From: Methanobacteriota archaeon | GTDB lineage: Archaea > Halobacteriota > Methanosarcinia > Methanosarcinales > Methanosarcinaceae | Assembly (NCBI GenBank): GCA_030837265.1 | Contig: JAUPKV010000641.1 | Span: 1-6,332, forward strand | Reading direction: 5' to 3' | DNA length: 6,332 nucleotides | Shown: one piece after another, positions 5,553 to 6,332 of the stretch | How positions within the stretch are numbered: position 1 is the first letter of the stretch | Layout: every line of letters begins with the position of its first letter | Notes under the pieces: model-generated | Database searches by the model: none | What the model was told of the DNA's origin: nothing | The model's input: the letters and a program-made list of their open reading frames with translations, nothing else | Made by a program: the position numbers and the translations under genes

Positions 5553-6023
5553 TTGGATGAAGGATTAGCATTTGCTCTAATAATCCCAATATTTTTTATA
5601 TTGATACCCATTAGTATCTCGTTTGTTATTTTATACGCAATCTTAAGAGATAAAAAACTAAGTATTGCGGGGTCGATTATTGGACTGCCGCTTGCTTTCG
5701 GGATTGCATATGCCATCCCTATTAGTGGTGGAGAGGGCATTATATGGTATCTTATGAATATAGATATAGTGGCAGGGTCACCTTTTGCTCCTTATATAAT
5801 GGCTATTTTTTTTGGTATGTTTACGGCTTTTATGGGGCTAATTGCCACAAAGATAATGGTTCGTGTCCCCAATTTATTGAAAAAGAACTTAAAGGCACTA
5901 CAGGGAAATGAAGGGGAAGTTAATTCCAAGAAGAAATTGGATAATTTTTGGATATTTATATTTGTCATCGTAGCTGGATACCTTTTCTATACATTTATTC
6001 TGCCTATATTCTTCAATATTTAA
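5553..6023 (+). CDS. Uncharacterised four-helix membrane protein with TTG start
   Basis: The product (156 aa) is not one I recognise. It has four hydrophobic helices, at about residues 5-31, 36-56, 79-103 and 131-154. The short RDKK turn (32-35) and the lysine-rich loop 104-130 (VPNLLKKNLK through NSKKKLDN) should lie in the cytoplasm by the positive-inside rule, putting both termini outside. The chosen start is TTG at 5553, because the next in-frame ATG is at residue 68 and would remove two helices. GGAGATGA at 5540-5547 is a good ribosome binding site with 5-nt spacing. An in-frame TAA sits immediately before the TTG. The gene is AT-rich with ordinary membrane-protein composition and has no conserved catalytic motif that I can see. 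A member of the ~118-bp MITE family begins 12 bp after the stop. Confidence 0.7.
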   Translation: MDEGLAFALIIPIFFILIPISISFVILYAILRDKKLSIAGSIIGLPLAFGIAYAIPISGGEGIIWYLMNIDIVAGSPFAPYIMAIFFGMFTAFMGLIATKIMVRVPNLLKKNLKALQGNEGEVNSKKKLDNFWIFIFVIVAGYLFYTFILPIFFNI

Positions 6024-6035
6024 GTTCATTTAGAC

Positions 6036-6154
6036 TAGGACTTACGCACTTCAGATTCAAAGTCAAGCACAGTAACCATCAGATTTAGAATTTGAATTTC
6101 AGAAAGTTGTAAGCCTACTGCAGTTGATTTGCTACTTCAAGTGCGTAAGTCCTA
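6036..6154. mobile_element. ~118-bp MITE family: copy 3, intact ends
   Basis: Perfect 16-bp inverted ends, TAGGACTTACGCACTT (6036-6051) and its complement (6139-6154), enclose a 119-bp element. It is flanked by the 5-bp direct repeat TAGAC at 6031-6035 and 6155-6159. It has no open frame. Shared blocks with the nested copies at 2519-2755 include TCAAGCACA, GAATTTGAATTT and TTGATTT. The perfect ends suggest this is the youngest of the three copies, or the one under least drift. It starts 12 bp after the stop codon of the four-helix membrane protein. Confidence 0.88.
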
Positions 6155-6159
6155 TAGAC

Positions 6160-6332
6160 TTTTCTTAACCCTATCTGTGATATTTATATTCACAAGAGAT
6201 TTTGAAGGGTCTGTTGAATTCGTACCTTTCCGACTCATTTCTTTTGACAAACGATCTCAAGTTAAAGGTTTTCTCCAGAAGACCGATGCCAGAAAAGTAT
6301 AAAAATAAAGAGTTAAAAAATCAAATAGGAAA
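6160..6332. other. Spacer at window end, no supported gene
   Basis: An ATG at 6286 opens a frame (MPEKYKNKELKNQIG) that runs off the window. It lacks a clear ribosome binding site, so it may or may not be the beginning of a gene. On the - strand, 6320-6171 is an open frame of 49 codons with a polar translation, including NESERYEFNRPFKIS, but no ATG. Neither is strong enough to call. Confidence 0.4.

Noticed and set aside
6286..6332. Beginning of a gene at the right edge (MPEKYKNKELKNQIG)
   Set aside because: Only 15 codons are visible, there is no clear ribosome binding site, and the composition is simply A-rich.

Overview
The window most likely comes from a Methanosarcina-type methanogenic archaeon. 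This is an inference from composition and gene style: AT-rich spacers, moderate-GC genes, GGAG/GGGAG ribosome binding sites, and many short non-coding inverted-repeat elements. No rRNA, tRNA or marker gene fixes the species.

Layout: (1) 1-116, + strand, the C-terminal tail of a membrane protein resembling an ABC-2 permease. (2) 117-1303, no intact gene; it holds a terminal-inverted-repeat element (136-324), a terminator-like hairpin, a gene remnant (603-788) and copy 1 of a 252-bp MITE-like element (1019-1270). (3) 1304-2338, - strand, a PPK2-family polyphosphate:nucleotide phosphotransferase with a very lysine-rich tail. (4) 2339-2781, a spacer holding two nested copies of a second, ~118-bp MITE-like family. 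(5) 2782-4467, - strand, a SulP anion transporter with a STAS domain. (6) 4464-4763, - strand, a broken N-terminal fragment of a CYTH triphosphatase-like gene whose frame ends in an ATGA overlap with the SulP start. (7) 4842-5093, copy 2 of the 252-bp element. (8) 5232-5552, + strand, a decayed frame that may have encoded an exported protein. (9) 5553-6023, + strand, an unrecognised four-helix membrane protein with a TTG start. (10) 6036-6154, a third copy of the ~118-bp family, then a spacer to the window end.

Two themes stand out. First, PPK2 (polyphosphate to nucleotide phosphorylation) and a CYTH domain (tripolyphosphate/triphosphate hydrolysis) flank an anion transporter on the same strand. 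This looks like a decayed polyphosphate-related neighbourhood in which the CYTH gene has died. Second, at least three families of short non-autonomous inverted-repeat elements are present. Each of the four genes with a visible stop codon has one within 12-33 bp downstream. In the ~118-bp family all three copies carry a visible 5-bp target duplication, and one copy is inserted inside another. I do not see a clear new defence or biosynthetic system; the best leads are the mobile-element architecture and the polyphosphate gene cluster.
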